Of a stretch of 30,000 nt of DNA, positions 1 to 11,658 are shown piece by piece; the stretch's first letter is position 1; the number at the start of each line of letters is the position of its first letter. The position numbers and the translations under genes are program-made. The notes beneath the pieces are model-generated. The model did not search any database, was not told the DNA's origin, and was given only the letters and a program-made list of their open reading frames with translations. Source of the stretch: Priapulus caudatus (lineage: Eukaryota; Priapulida; Priapulimorpha; Priapulimorphida; Priapulidae); contig NW_014577578.1 of NCBI RefSeq assembly GCF_000485595.1, forward strand, positions 157,790 to 187,789, read 5' to 3'.

Positions 1-13
1 CTATGTATCGCAA

Positions 14-327
14 TACTATGTATCGCAACACTCTGTATTAAACTAATATAACCTGTTACAAAAATTTGAAGTGACGAGCGGCGGATATATTGAGCACCAT
101 TTCTGTTGACCTGTGACGTACGCATTCCCAATGCGCATAGCGTTCGGCTAACTTCGTCATGACGTCACGACTGACAGCAGGCATCTAATGATACATTCGA
201 TCTTGGAGTTGGGAATGCATGCGTCACAGGTCAACAGAAATGGCACTGGAAGAATCGCCGCTCGTCGCTTCGAATTTTTGTAACAGGTTATATTAGTTTA
301 ATACAGAGTATTGTGATACATAGTATG
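14..327. mobile_element. Foldback (inverted-repeat) element, about 314 bp
   Basis: The left arm (14-131) is repeated in inverted orientation at 209-327, with a loop of about 77 bases. Arms share ATACTATGTATC at the outside and CATTCCCAA at the inside. The arms differ by scattered substitutions, so the element is not recent. There is no coding capacity. I found no convincing target duplication; the left flank (1-28) carries a short tandem repeat of CTATGTATCGCAA. It is probably a MITE or foldback transposon; its superfamily is unknown. Confidence 0.75.
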
Positions 328-362
328 GAAGTTATAGTCTCTGAAAACGCACCAGCAAACTG

Positions 363-383
363 CCCTGAGTGATTCACTCAGGG
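363..383. repeat. Short perfect hairpin
   Basis: CCCTGAGTGA and TCACTCAGGG form a 10-bp stem with a one-base loop. It stands alone, with no target duplication seen. The surrounding stretch 328-612 holds nothing else I can recognise. Confidence 0.5.
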
Positions 384-612
384 GTTCCTTCACACAAAAG
401 GATAGGCTCGCGTTGTAACCCTATCCTGTGTTTGGGTTACATTATTGTATCTAAAACACCCCGTGCAAATAGTCTAGATATAAGCAAGAGTACATAATAG
501 AGAAGAGTATGAAACGGTTTTAACAGCGTTTTGCATAGTTTTCAACTTGTAAATATCCTATCAATTGATATGTGAATAAATATATTCAAACTTTACCTTG
601 TTTTCGTCTATG

Positions 613-1065
613 ATTCTCCCTTAATCATATGACACCACAAATTTACCTGAAAATCGTATGTGTTCTTCAAAAAAGTTATTTGAATACGACACGGAACCTT
701 TCGCACAGTTTTCACGCATGGATGCATGTTTTAGACTAAACTTTCCATCAGGATTAGTGTTCTATTGTCTATGACGGAGCTTTGGGGGCTGTAAGGGATA
801 TTAGGCATCGAATTGTATTCAGCGTGCAGCGTTTCCAGCGTGCTAAAAATAAATGTGCTCACGGCCCGCTAGCTAGCAGCTGATTCCCTTACGGCCCCCA
901 GCGTACCGTCATAGACAATAGAACACTAATCCCATATCAAAGTTTGGTCTAAAACATGCATCCATGCGTGAAAACTGTGCGAAACCGTGTCGTATTCAAA
1001 TAACTTTTTTGAAGAACACATACGATTTTCAGGTAAATTTATGGTGTCATATGATTAAAAGGATA
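613..1065. mobile_element. Foldback (inverted-repeat) element, about 450 bp
   Basis: Arms of about 180 bp (613-798 and 884-1065) are inverted copies of each other, for example AATCATATGACACCAC near 623 against its complement near 1042, and GGGGGCTGTAAGGGA against TCCCTTACGGCCCCC inside. The loop is about 85 bases. The short open frame at 964-1209 lies in the right arm and is judged non-coding. Its sequence is unrelated to the foldback at 14-327. Confidence 0.8.
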
Positions 1066-1582
1066 CTCTCCACGTTGTGCACAGGTATTGCTCTAGTGAA
1101 GATTAAACGTTTATTGGCGAATGAATCCAATCAATCACTTGTTTTATTTATAGAGGAGATATATCTCTATGCTCAAGCCAAAAGATTTTATGAAATTTCC
1201 AGCACGTAATTATGTTACCACACAAATTTTGAATTTTTATGTAAAAATGGTATTTTGGATATTTCTCAACTACCAGAAAGAGTGAGAATACAAAATTTTT
1301 GCCACATGTTAAGCACAATATGGACCAAAATAGTGCGTCAGGATTTTTCTTAAATTTTCATATTTACTGAGAAAACTGGAAAAAAAACTGCTTAAAAATC
1401 AAGTTGTTTGTTAAAATAGAACATTTTAGCGAATAAAGAGGCATAACTAATAAAGTACGGCACTTAATAACAATCCCTGACACATTTCTTTACCACAATA
1501 TGTTACCATTAAAACGAGTGTAAAATTAAATTATGTGGGATACTTATTGGATCAGGGTAGTAGTACAGCTGTAGCAGGGTTG
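1066..1582. other. AT-rich intergenic stretch, nothing recognised
   Basis: No open frame with family resemblance, no inverted repeat of note and no tandem array was seen here. Confidence 0.4.
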
Positions 1583-1590
1583 ATGTTGAT

Positions 1591-1630
1591 CAGGAGTAGA
1601 TAATAGGGAATTCCCTATTATCTACTCCTG
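1591..1630. mobile_element. Micro-palindrome insertion, 40 bp, with 8-bp target duplication
   Basis: A perfect 40-bp palindrome starts CAGGAGTAGATAATAGGGAA and is followed immediately by its exact complement, ending CTCCTG. It is flanked by identical ATGTTGAT at 1583-1590 and 1631-1638, as expected for a target-site duplication. The flank has a GTTGAT periodicity, so the duplication is a little less certain than at the other copies. It belongs with the elements at 13075, 17102, 18565, 20270 and 24321. Confidence 0.7.
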
Positions 1631-1777
1631 ATGTTGATGGATACTTGCTCAGTGAATATCGTGAAAATGCTGGTTGTATCATGTGTCTGACGTCATAATG
1701 ACAGGCTTTCAGATTTGAAAAGTACAGGAGGACTACTAATGACTCCCCTAGGACACCATAGGGGGTCTTTTCACGCT

Positions 1778-1895
1778 CCATAATCACACCCTTAAGAGGC
1801 ATGATGGAGAGCTCCACTAAAAATCACACCTTTAAAAGGGATGATGGAGAGCTCATTGAGGGCTCTCCATCATGCCTCTTGGTGTGTGATGATGG
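1778..1895. repeat. Hairpin with internal direct repeat
   Basis: Inverted arms about 36 bp long (1778-1814 and 1860-1895) share CATGATGGAGAGC and its complement. Inside, the left-arm sequence (AATCACACC..GATGGAGAGCTC) is repeated directly at about 1822-1854. It looks like a small foldback repeat with a partial tandem duplication. Confidence 0.6.
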
Positions 1896-2064
1896 AATCA
1901 TGACCAATCCTCAGTCTAGAGTGAAATCCAAAACGAAAATTGAGATGTCATGTCAATCTACTGATTATCATTCATCTTCACCTTCATTCATTCAATGGCT
2001 TCGTCAGGATTACATTCTTTTCATCCAACAACCCAACACTAGCACACAGATTAATAAAAGAGTT

Positions 2065-2140
2065 GAACGCACGGACGATCATGCGATTCTACAAGCTGCA
2101 TCTGACTATGTCAGATGAGCTAAAAACAATGCAAATGAGA
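2065..2140 (+). repeat. Dispersed repeat, copy 1
   Basis: This stretch contains TTCTACAAGCTGCAT, CTGACTATGTCA and GATGAGCTA in the same order as the reverse complement of 25822-25905. About 75-80 bases align with small indels. It is a decayed member of an interspersed repeat of unknown class. The open frames across it (1801-2118, 1940-2194) are not considered genes. Confidence 0.6.
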
Positions 2141-2368
2141 CAATCAGTGCATGCAGTCATACTTTGTACACAACATGCATACAGCAACATGTAAACCAGG
2201 CCTCCGTGATTATGAATGATTGTTGACCTCGTCGATTTCGCCAAAGCATAATCTTGACTTTTCATTTGGGGAACACCTTTACGATAATTAGACACAATTT
2301 CTGGCGTCCGAGACATTATTAGAGTTATTTTAACAAAATCATGCTATGAAAAAGTAACTCTGGCCAAG

Positions 2369-2461
2369 CCTAAAATAGCTCCCATAAAAAAATTACGACA
2401 GCTCTTTTTTCATACAAAATCAAAAAAGAGCTCTCGTTAAAAAAAAGAAATTTTTAGGCTG
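2369..2461. mobile_element. Small MITE-like hairpin, about 93 bp
   Basis: The outer inverted ends AGCCTAAAA / TTTTTAGGCT enclose an inner stem AGCTCTTTTTT (2400-2410) / AAAAAAGAGCT (2422-2432). It is AT-rich and non-coding. Similar AAAATAGCTC pieces occur in the intronic hairpin at 20464-20600. Confidence 0.5.
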
Positions 2462-2761
2462 TACTGTATACACCATATTTTTTGCGTACAGATATTTGCG
2501 CAAATTCAGACTTGACAGACAATTTCGCAAGTGGTTAATTTTGCGGTCGGTGAATTATGAATTATTCGGTATTGCTCGGTATGAATTATTCTATTGTTGT
2601 TATTTTCGCGGTCGGTAACACGTTCGCATAATCCGCAAAAATTAAACCACCGCGGAATATACAGCGTATACAGTACGCTACTCGTAGATGCGTGGCCACG
2701 GCGACAAGCTGGGCAGTGACAGACGGGAGAGATACCATCAGGACACACTACTCGCGGATAC

Positions 2762-2775
2762 GTTGCCGTGGCAAC
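2762..2775. promoter_or_regulatory. X-box-like motif (RFX site), isolated
   Basis: GTTGCCGTGGCAAC is a perfect palindromic match to the RFX X-box consensus GTNRCC-N0-3-RGYAAC. No gene is recognised within several kilobases, so a function is unproven. It sits in one of two imperfect direct repeats beginning TACTCG (about 2680 and 2750). Confidence 0.3.
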
Positions 2776-2957
2776 GCGCTCACCTTCTTTCGCAGCTTCC
2801 CTCGGATGTGGCAGAGCCGCTTGATGCCGTCGAAGCACATTGCTTCCAGCCTGCCGTTACCAAGCATCTTCACGACCTGCGCATATTCTGCCGGTCGCAG
2901 AGAGAAAGAAAAGAGAGTCAGTCGTTACCTGCAAGTGCAGTGACATGCATGCTGGAG

Positions 2958-3428
2958 AGAGAGGAGGAGGGAGGGAGGGAGGGAGGGAGGGAGGAAAGGA
3001 GAAAGAATGAGAAAGAGTGAGAGAGCGGGGGAAGAAAGAGAGAGAGTGAGAGAGAGGGGGAGGGAAAGATAACGACAGAGAGAGACTGCGCGGCGAAGAA
3101 CTGCCGGGTGCGTTCAGAGAGAAGCCGAGCAGAAAGTGTGCGTGCCGTGAAAGCGCTGTCTGCAAAAAGTGCGCTCGGCCGGGAAATAGCGACTGGCAGC
3201 GCGATATCGGCGACCCTAGTACGTAGCACCGCCCGGAAGATGCGCGGAGAAAGCGAGGCAGAGATGGGAGGAGAGAGATGGAAAGAGAGATAGGCAGAAA
3301 GAGAGCGAGCGAGAGCGAGAGAGATAGTGTGTCAGAGAGAAAGAGATCAAGAGAGAGAGGAAGAGAGAACGAGAGAGAACGAGAGAGAACGAGAGAGAGT
3401 GTAGGGGGAAAGATGGAGACAGACATAC

Positions 3429-3482
<54 letters not shown>
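2958..3482. repeat. GA-rich purine tract with (GA)n microsatellite
   Basis: From 2958 to 3070 the + strand is GGGA/GAGA-rich. A less regular GC-rich stretch follows, then GAGA-rich DNA from about 3240, ending in a pure (GA)n run at about 3429-3482. The serine/leucine-rich minus-strand frames (2857-3426, 3216-3788) are translations of this simple sequence and not genes. Confidence 0.85.
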
Positions 3483-3487
<5 letters not shown>

Positions 3488-3683
3488 CCTTAGTTCGCTG
3501 TGCAGTGTAAATTTCAAGAGCCGAACCGAAATTTACTTTCACCGCCAACCGCCATGTTTCCACTACGCATGCGTTTCGAATATTTTGATCAGAACGCGGA
3601 AAACCCGAAACGACATAACATACCATAGCGTTGCAACTCGCATTGGCGCGAGCATAAATAAGCATCATATACTCGTGTACATA

Positions 3684-3955
3684 CAGGGGCCTATCTAGGA
3701 TTTTTTTTCGAGGAGCGACAGCAAAACTTTCCGGGAATCGAGGAAAAAGCTGCAATCGGGAATGACACAGGAGTGTGCCGGCACCCAAAAAGAAACGTTG
3801 CTGTTTCGACGATCAAATAGGATCGATGTTTGCTGGGTCATATTTATTACGGGAAAATTACGTTCGTCACTTTTTTCGCCAAATAAGACTTTCAATTGCC
3901 AGATTACTAATTTGTTCGCCATTGGCGAATTGGCGAGTGGGTAGCGAGGGCCCTG
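3684..3955. mobile_element. Possible hAT-like non-autonomous element
   Basis: The ends read CAGGGGCCTATCTAGG and, as the complement of the right end, CAGGGCCCTCGC. CAGGG-type ends are typical of hAT transposons. The length is about 272 bp and there is no transposase. The flanking 8-mers do not match, so the boundaries are uncertain and the match could be partly fortuitous. Confidence 0.35.
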
Positions 3956-4201
3956 ATATAAATATTAAAACATTGAAAACCAGGAAACATTAATCTACAA
4001 CAACTGAATCATTATCATTGCGAAGATATGTACTCGACTTGTGTTTAGGCCTACGCACTGTGAAAACCAGGTCCATTGCCGATTTTACTATTTTTAGTCG
4101 CACCGGACATGGCGGCTTTCTTGTTGTGTTCAGTCAATTAATCTCAGAAAATACGGCCTACCTCGATAAATAAGTAGAGCCCAGTAGCACCCAGTTACCG
4201 C

Positions 4202-4682
4202 CAGTGTTTGCCACTGAGCAGAAAAAGCTGTAGGCTTGCAGGGCCTATAGCTCCTAAAAGCTGCAGGCCCGCCAGCAAAGCTGTAGGCCGCCAATTTTGG
4301 AGCAAATTACAGTACTTAATAAAACAGCATATCATGTTCTTCCTTGTGTTTATTAGTCATTATCAATGTCCATAATCATAATCCCTCTGTTTTTCCTTCC
4401 AACAGGGTTCCAGGCTATCGCTCTTTCATTTACAATCAGGCTGCGCGAATATGCAGTGGGCGAACGCATTGTTTACATGTATGTCACGGATTAGTTTTCA
4501 AATAAATACCCCTGGAAGTTAATATATGCAAGAAAAGATTTTTACAGGTAACAGTTTCTCAGTGTTTCGAATTTTCGGTGATCAAATAGCGATAGGATCA
4601 GCGGGCCTGTTTTATCAAGAAGCTGTAGGCCCGCCGGCATAAAAAACTGTCGGCGGCGGGCCGACGTGAATTTCGAACCCTG
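4202..4682 (+). mobile_element. hAT-like non-autonomous element, 481 bp, with 8-bp TSD
   Basis: The element begins CAGTGTTTGCCACTG and its complement begins CAGGGTTCGAAATTCAC. It is flanked by an exact 8-bp duplication GTTACCGC at 4194-4201 and 4683-4690. A CAGTG/CAGGG-type end with an 8-bp target duplication is the hAT superfamily signature. It contains recurrent AGCTGTAGGC / GCAGGCCCGCC segments and no open frame of note. A second, inverted copy lies at 21018-22177, sharing both ends and about 150-190 bp next to each end. Confidence 0.85.
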
Positions 4683-4896
4683 GTTACCGCGAGCAAGCCA
4701 GAGGTTTATAGATTCGTTTGAGCTATTACATGTGACGCTAGCCGTGTCGATGGTTGGATACCGAGCCAACTACAAGGTTTTATGGGCAAGAATTTGAAAC
4801 GGTATTCTAACCCTAGCAATACCGTTTCTTGGAGCTAGGGCCTACTGTCAGTTCTGATCAGCCGTAGCCGTGGCCTCTCGTACTGTAGCTCCCGTA

Positions 4897-5023
4897 TCCG
4901 AGTTCCCTCTGACCAACTTCAATGACCACACCGACAATTTTTGGTGGATTTGGTGTGGTGGATGTGGTGTGGAAAAACCCACCAAAAATCGTCGGTGTAG
5001 GCATTGGTCAGAGGAAACTCGGA
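4897..5023. repeat. Hairpin repeat, 127 bp
   Basis: Inverted arms share TCCGAGTT.CCTCTGACCAA outside and ACACCGAC.ATTTTTGGTGG inside. The central part is a GGTGTGG-rich stem. It is about 55 bases upstream of the TIR element at 5080 and was probably a separate insertion. Confidence 0.65.
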
Positions 5024-5079
5024 CTACGCATGATTGATCGTATGCCAGCCTCCAGACTAGCCTCTAGTAGTAGTGCTCA

Positions 5080-5305
5080 AGGGGTCGTTGTCGTAACAGG
5101 TACTACAGATGTGTACCCGAGGTACATATATGTATACACAAAGTGTACCAGACTTGTACTACAGAAGTGTACCCTAACCCTAACACTAACCCTAACCATA
5201 ACCCTAACCCTAAACATACCTCATATAAAACTATAAACATAATACTAAACAACCTAAAACTACCTCGGGTACATATCTGTAGTACCTGTTACGACAACGA
5301 CCCTT
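5080..5305. mobile_element. TIR element with internal telomere-like repeats, 226 bp
   Basis: Terminal inverted repeats of 45 bp (5080-5124 and 5261-5305) differ at about two positions; they contain GGTCGTTGTCGTAACAGG and GTACCCGAGGTA. The internal region is AT-rich and holds degenerate CCCTAA repeats at about 5167-5216. No clear target duplication was found. There is no transposase, so it is a non-autonomous DNA transposon of unknown superfamily. Confidence 0.8.
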
Positions 5306-6595
5306 CGTGCCACAGGCACTTGAAGCGTTTCAACTGTAAACACACGCCGCCGCCATTGCGCGCACACTGAAGGCCAAGACACACTGCAGCGACAACGACC
5401 GACCGTAACGACAAACGACTTTTCAGAAAATTAGAAACTATTGTTTCCTATGAGCCATTGCACACTGACGCGACGACGACCGGCGACAACCTCGACGACA
5501 AAAATATTTATAAACGTTTCTATTGCCAGCGCGACTGTCGCCGGCGACACGTTACAAAATGGCCAATCCCACCCAGCCGGTTTCCATCGGCATGGCGTGA
5601 CAGTCCGCGGCGGGAGTTACGTCATAAAGTGGATAACACGAATGGGCTAGCCAGGAGAAGTGAGACTGTTACGCAGCGCTAAAACTCGCTCACCGCCGTG
5701 TCAGAAAGGTGGGCGGATGGCCGCGAACCCATCGAACACCAAACCGGGTGCCGCAGACTTGCGGGGCCCGAGGCGCGCATGATTATTGGTTTGGTGTACG
5801 TGTCGGGGGGCGCTATAGATGGAGTATTACATATGCTGGCTTTGGTGGGGGCGTTAAGTTATTAGTGTGACTTGAGTTAGTAGTTCTCGCTGGTGAGTGA
5901 CAATAGAGCCGGTTTGTACGGGGGAGCTAATATCTGTTTGATTTAAAAATAGCGAGCAGCAGAGTTTTTTGTCGTTTGCTCTAAATGATGGCACTGTGGG
6001 TTGGGGTGGGGGGGGGGGGCTGGTTCGCGGGGGCCGGGGTGGTGAACTTTGACGTTACGGCGGTGTCGGCTCTCTGATCGCTGCAGTCGGTTCGGCCTGC
6101 GCCAGCGCCGCGACTTTGTCGTTCGTGGTTCGTTGACCGCGGCCTGGCTCGCTGTCAGCTGGTCAGTTGTGTTTGGCCTTGAACATAAGGGGTCGTGACC
6201 TATTACTTGGGTCAGGGGCTTCCTGGCGCATGTGGGTATACAGTATACCTACATATTATATATGTAGGTAGTATATTAGTGTGTGCAGTGGCGCGCAATG
6301 GCGGCGCGTGCGCTGTTTACATGGCGAAGGACGCTTCACAAGTGCTTGTGCTTCGGTGCGAGTAGTCAGGTACTGAGCTAGTAGTACTATGTCTAGGTAG
6401 GGGATATAAGGTATGCTGTGTAGAGGGGCGAAAAAGGGGGAGAGAGGGGCCGAAGTAAAAATTAGTATAGGCGTATACCTACAACACATTTTCGATCAGA
6501 TGATTTACTTTGATATTGATGCTACGCGATTTAATTTGCGGATCTATTACACACCCTTATTCCTCTTGGCTAGCTCGTATTTAGCCACTTAAGCA
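5306..6595. other. GC/CpG-rich intergenic stretch, no gene recognised
   Basis: The region is richer in CpG than its neighbours (CGACGACGACCGGCGAC near 5474) and has a long G run near 6007-6019 within a G-rich segment that could form a quadruplex. A 25-bp palindrome lies at 6246-6270 (TACCTACATAT and its complement). The 21-mer at 5313-5333 recurs exactly at 15913-15933. Short open frames show no family resemblance. It could contain a CpG-rich promoter or unknown repeats. Confidence 0.35.
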
Positions 6596-6622
6596 ACAAG
6601 CCAGAAACAGTTTCTGGCTTGT
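6596..6622. repeat. Perfect hairpin, 13-bp stem
   Basis: ACAAGCCAGAAAC is followed after one base by GTTTCTGGCTTGT. No flanking duplication is seen. Confidence 0.5.
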
Positions 6623-6903
6623 ATTCGTAACGATTATGCAGCTTTTTGTCAGCACGCCATTAACCCATGTCACACTGATTACATGCGCCAGAAAATCCAC
6701 ACACAGATGGAAACGCTGATGGAACAAGTTTACGCAACAAAAGCCACCAGGTACATGCCTCTTGTTATCGCGTCTTCCTAAATACGAAAACGTCGAAAGT
6801 GCCCGAATCCGGCACCGACAAACAAAATGTTCGAAAAAAAAGATGGCACCACTTACATCGAAAGGAAGTTAATTCTACATACACGCACGCCTCGCGATTG
6901 CGC

Positions 6904-7017
6904 AAACACACACACACACACACACACAACACACACACACACAACACACACACACACACAACACTACACACACCACACACACACACAACACACAAACACA
7001 CACACACACACACACAG
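6904..7017. repeat. (CA)n microsatellite
   Basis: Nearly pure ACAC on the + strand with small interruptions. The strand bias flips to TG-rich just downstream, where the degenerate minisatellite begins. Confidence 0.95.
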
Positions 7018-7095
7018 GCCCGCCGGAAGCAGTTCTTGTGATTGGGAGGCAAAGACCCATAAAGGCGGCTCTACGATTGTGGTTTTATCACGATT

Positions 7096-10000
7096 TGGCG
7101 CGCGTCGAGCGCTGTCAGTGCGCGACGTGTGTGCGTGGAGCGCGTGGTGTGTTCAGGACGTGTGTGCTGACGGCGTCGTGTGCGACTGTGGTGGTGAGCG
7201 CGTCGTGTGGCCGTGAGCGCGGGGTTGTGCGTGGAAGCGCATGGTGGCTGGGAGGCGTGTATGCGACGTCGGGCTGTGTGTGTGACGTCGGTGCGTGAGC
7301 GGTGTGTGCGATTTGTGTGTGGCTGAGCGTTGTGTGTGTGATGATCAGGTGTGCGTGTGTGCGTAGTGGTAGTGCGACTCCGTGTGGCCGTGTGCGAGTG
7401 TTGTGCGTGAGCGCGTCCGTGTGCGGCGTGTGGCGTGAGCCGCGTGGTGCGTGAGCGGTGTGTGCAGGTGGAGGCGATGTGTGCTGACGCGCGTGTGTTG
7501 TGAGTGTGTGCCGTGAGCGCGTGTCAATAGCGACGTGTTTGGTGAGCGATGTCGTCTGGCCGGGTGTGCGTGAACGCGTGTGTGCGACGTGTGTGCGTGA
7601 GCGCGTATGCGACGTGTGTGCCCGTGATGCGCGTGTGGCGTGAGGCCGCATGTTGTGTCACGTGTGTGCGCTTGAACGCGTGTGGCGACATGTGGGCGTG
7701 AGCGCGTGTGTGCGACGTGCTGTGCGGTGAGCGCGTGTGTGCGTGAGCGCGTATGTGTGCGACGATGTTGCTGAGCGCGTGTGTGTTATGTGGCTGCGTC
7801 GAGCCGCGTGTACTGCGACGGCTGTGCGCGGAGCGTATGTGTTGTGCCGGGGGGACGCGGTGTGCGATGAACGCGTGTGTGCGACGTGTTGCGTGAGCGC
7901 GTGTATGCCGACGTGTGTCCGGAGCGCGTGTGTGGCGTGAGGCGTATGTGCCACCAGGGGTGTGACGTGTGTGCGTGAACGCGTGTGTGCGACATGCTGG
8001 CGTAGAAGCGGTGTGTGCGAGTGTGTGCCGTCGAGCGGGTGTGCGACGTGTTTGTTGCGTGTTGAGCGCGTGTTTTGCGACGTTGTGGTGCTGTGAGCGC
8101 GTGTGTGCGTCGGCTTGATGCGCGTGGTGTGCGAGTGTGGCGTGAGCGTGGTTGTGCGTGAGCGCACGTGTGCTGAGCCGCGTGTGTTTGACTGATGTGT
8201 GGCGTGACGCGTGTGTGCCAGTGTGTCGTGTGTGCGACGGGTTGCGTGAGCGCAGTCGCGTAACGACCTGTGGCGTTGAGCGCGGTATCAAACGCGAGTG
8301 TGTGCGTCGAGCGTGTGCATGTGAGGGTAGCGCTGAGCCGCGTTGGTGCGTGAGCGCGTAGTGTCGCTGACTGTGGGCGTGATGCGCGGTGTGCGACCGT
8401 GTGTGCGTAGACGCGGGTGCGACCCAGCACCGTGTGTGGCGGGAGCGGTCGTGTTTGACGTGTGTGCCGTGCAGCTGGGCGTGTGTGTGACGTGTGTGCG
8501 GTGCGGTAGGTGCTGCTATGTGTGCGGTGACGGGGCGTTGTAGTGCGTCGCGATGCGCGTGTATGCCGACGTCGGTGTGCCGGGAACGCGTTTGTGCGAC
8601 CGTGTGTGGCGTAGCAGGCCGGGCATTGTTGGATGTGTTCGGGTGCCATCCGCCGTGAGCGCGTGGTGTGCCCGACGTGGGTGCGTCCGAGCGCGTGTCC
8701 GTGCGTGAGCGCGTGTGTGCGTGAGCGCGTGTGTGCGACTGTTGGTGCGTCGAGCGGTCTGTGGCGCGTGGTGCGTGAGCGCGTGTGTAGCGTGAACGCA
8801 ATGTGTGCGACGTGGGTGCGTGAGCGCCTGTTGCGTGTGTGCTTGAAGCGCCGTGTGCGACGTGGTGTGCGTGAGCGCGGTGTCGGTGCCGTGAGCGTGT
8901 TGTGTGCAGTAGAGCGCATTTGTGCTGAGCGGTGTGGGGTGATGTACAGTGTGCGTGCAGCGCGTCCGTGTGCGGAACCACACCACGAAGACCGCCGGCA
9001 GCCGCTGTGTGGTGTGAGTGAAACGTAGTGTGCCGTCCGAGCGCGTGCGTGCCCGACGTGTGTGGCGTGGGAGCGCGGTATGGCGACCCCTTGTGGTGCG
9101 TTGAGCGCGTCGGTGTGGACCTGTCCGCCGCGGGTGTGCGTGAGCGGTGTGTGGACGGGTGTGCGTCGAGCGCGTGTGTCGACGTGGTGTGCCAGTGCAG
9201 CGCGCTGTGCAGTGTGTGATGGTGAGGTTTGTGCGATCTGTGTGCTGGTTGAGCGCGTGTGTGCGGTTGCGCGTGTGTGCATGCATGTGTGCGTGAAACG
9301 CCGTGTGTGCGTGAGCGGGTCCCGTGTATTGCGACTGATGTCGTGAACCGTCGCGGCGACCGTGTCTTTTTCCCTGTGCTTGAGCGCTGTGTGCGAACTG
9401 CTGCGTGTGTGCGTAGAGCGCGGGTGTGCGGCGTATGTGTGCGCTTGTGCGACGTGTGTACGTGAAGCCGTGCAGGTGCGCGACGGTGGTGCGAGTCGAG
9501 CGGCGTGTATGCGACGAGACGCTCGCGCTGTGTGGCCGTGCGCTGCCGGTCGCCCGTGTGGACGTGTGTGCGAGTGGAGCGGCGTGCCCGCTGCGTGGGC
9601 TCTGCCCCCCCCAGCCCGCTTTCCATCGTGTGTCTCCTCCTCTGCATATCCCTTACAGACACCTCGTGCGTGGAGCGCTGTACGTGCGGACGTTGTGTGC
9701 TAGGCAGGCGCGTGTGCTGTCAGGGATCCGTCTCCCTCTCCTTCCATATCAACCTCCCGTTATACTCACTTTCAAGCTTTCTTTTCGGGTCATGCGTCGA
9801 CAGCGCGTGTGTCTGGCCTAGAGTACTGCCTCGTGCGTTGCGATGTGATTCAGTGCGTTGAAGCGCGTGTGTCGCGATGACGCGTGTGTATGCCCACCGT
9901 CCGTCGGCTTTTCTTCCGCCTCGTCCAAGGTCCTGTATCCTTACTCCGAGGGCACTGACCTATTGCGGCCTTCGGGACCGTTCCACGTGAGCAGCCCCTC

Positions 10001-10530
10001 CCAACGCGCTGCGCTCAACGGCTGTGTGCGTGACGAACGCGTGTGTGCGACAGTGTGCTCGCGGCGCCAGCGCTTGTGGTGCTAGTGTGTGCGTGAGCGC
10101 GTCGTTGTGTGCGTCGACGTCGCGCTGGGGCCGGGGGTGACGTCTCCGCTCCCCTATGCGCCGCCGCGTCGTCTACCCTGTGGTGATGCGCGTGCTCCTC
10201 CATCGCCGTTACATGCTGCCTCGTTGTACAGTCGCTGGCCTCGTGGCGTGACGGGGTGTGGTGCACACTGTGGGGCTGCGTTGAGCGCGCAGGGTCCGTG
10301 TGTGGCCTCTGGAGCGCCGTGTGTGCGACCTTGCTTTCGAATGGTGCTGTGAGCGCCGGTGTGGTGCGTGAACCACTGTATCGCGACTGTCGGCGCGCGT
10401 GTAGCGCGCTTATTTAGACGGTGCCCCTGCACCATCCTGTACCACTCCCTGTGCCGGTGACTCGCGCGCGTCGTGCGTACGTGTGGTCGATTACGAGTCG
10501 CGCATGTCGTGTGACGTGTCCAGCTGCATG
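7096..10530. repeat. Degenerate GTGCG minisatellite, about 3.4 kb
   Basis: The + strand is dominated by variants of GTGCGTGAGCGCG followed by TGTGTGCGACGTGT, a unit of roughly 26-28 bases, from 7096 to about 9340. It becomes more interrupted, with pyrimidine-rich blocks, to about 10530. Units vary mainly by one-base insertions and deletions. The core alternates purine and pyrimidine over long stretches, which favours Z-DNA. The 712-codon minus-strand frame at 7524-9662 and its companions consist of THTRAH-type low-complexity peptide and are artefacts of the repeat. Confidence 0.85.
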
Positions 10531-11658
10531 AGCGGTATGCTGCGGCTAGTGCAGCGTCATTCCACGCAAAGGGCGCGCCAAGATCGAAAACTTAAATGAT
10601 GTATAAATTATGCTTTTGAACGTTAGTCTTGCTTTTTGCTTTTAGTCTATTTGCATTCTAGTTGCATTTGCGTCTATCTTTCCCTAAAAACATTAGTTCT
10701 TAGAACAAGTCTTTGCTCATACATTCATCTTTTTCTTCCCACTCTTCTTTTTTTGGGGGGCCTTTTTGGTTTTTGCCCCTCCCCCTTTTTGATTGGCGGG
10801 CGGCCGCCCCCCCCACTGTCTGGGCTCTGCCGTGACCACACACACACAACCGCGCTGGCGCCGGCGCCCGCACGCACACACCAGACATGCGCACGCATAC
10901 AGTGTCTGTAGATCGAAGTCCGCAACCCCCGAGTCCGAGTCGAGTTCCATTTCTGATAAAAAAAAGGGGGCACAGAACCGACAAAGGCCATTCACTTCTA
11001 TGTATGTGTGTTCAAAAAATGGGGGGGGGGGGTGTTGTTTCCTGTCCCCTGGATCTGTCCACTTGTTTTGCATAAAATAGAAAGCACCACTAAAACTGCC
11101 ATAAGCTCGACACTTCTTTAGTGGACCAGCATATCTTGTGTCGACTTAGAAAATAACGTGTTGGAAAATAAAATAAAAATAACAATTAAAAATGTGGCAT
11201 TTGCATTGTTTACGCCTCACGAACCATTTCTATTGTATGCTAGAATGAATAGCTGCATCTTCTATCCCCGATCATCTCTACCCTCTTCTGTGAGCACTAT
11301 GTAGATTGACTCTAGGACAAAAGCTGCAATCCGTGCATCGCTAGCACATGTTCTGTGACTACAGTGCTCTTTATAGTCATGCCGAAACCATCACACGCAG
11401 ACCATCTCTGAATGTTCGATATCGAAGACGTGTCAAAGATAAGCGGATCCATTTGTGTTTTACTGGTAATGACACGGCTTGTTGCACCAACGATGAGAGA
11501 TTGCGGAGACTCCTCAGTCAACCCCTTACATACTAGTCCCTACTACCTTCCGAATTAGTGTTAGAAGTCATAATAGCTATTACCTACTAGGTACTCGCAA
11601 TAGTTCCATGACATTCATTTTACACCTTTCGCCCTTATAATGCACTTCGTCCTTGCCA
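10531..11658. other. Intergenic, no gene recognised
   Basis: This stretch contains T/G/C homopolymer-rich patches (10735-10820, 11017-11035) and a short CA-rich segment at 10835-10890. The short minus-strand frame at 11312-11521 has normal-looking composition but no recognisable family and no splice support. Confidence 0.35.

Noticed and set aside
2857-3788. Leucine/serine-rich minus-strand frames of about 190 codons
   Set aside because: They translate the (GA)n tract read as (TC)n. There is no family resemblance and no splice context.
7524-9662. 712-codon open frame on the minus strand and several 100-500 codon companions
   Set aside because: All are threonine/histidine/arginine/alanine low-complexity translations of the GTGCG minisatellite, in several overlapping frames at once. 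A stop-poor repeat explains them.
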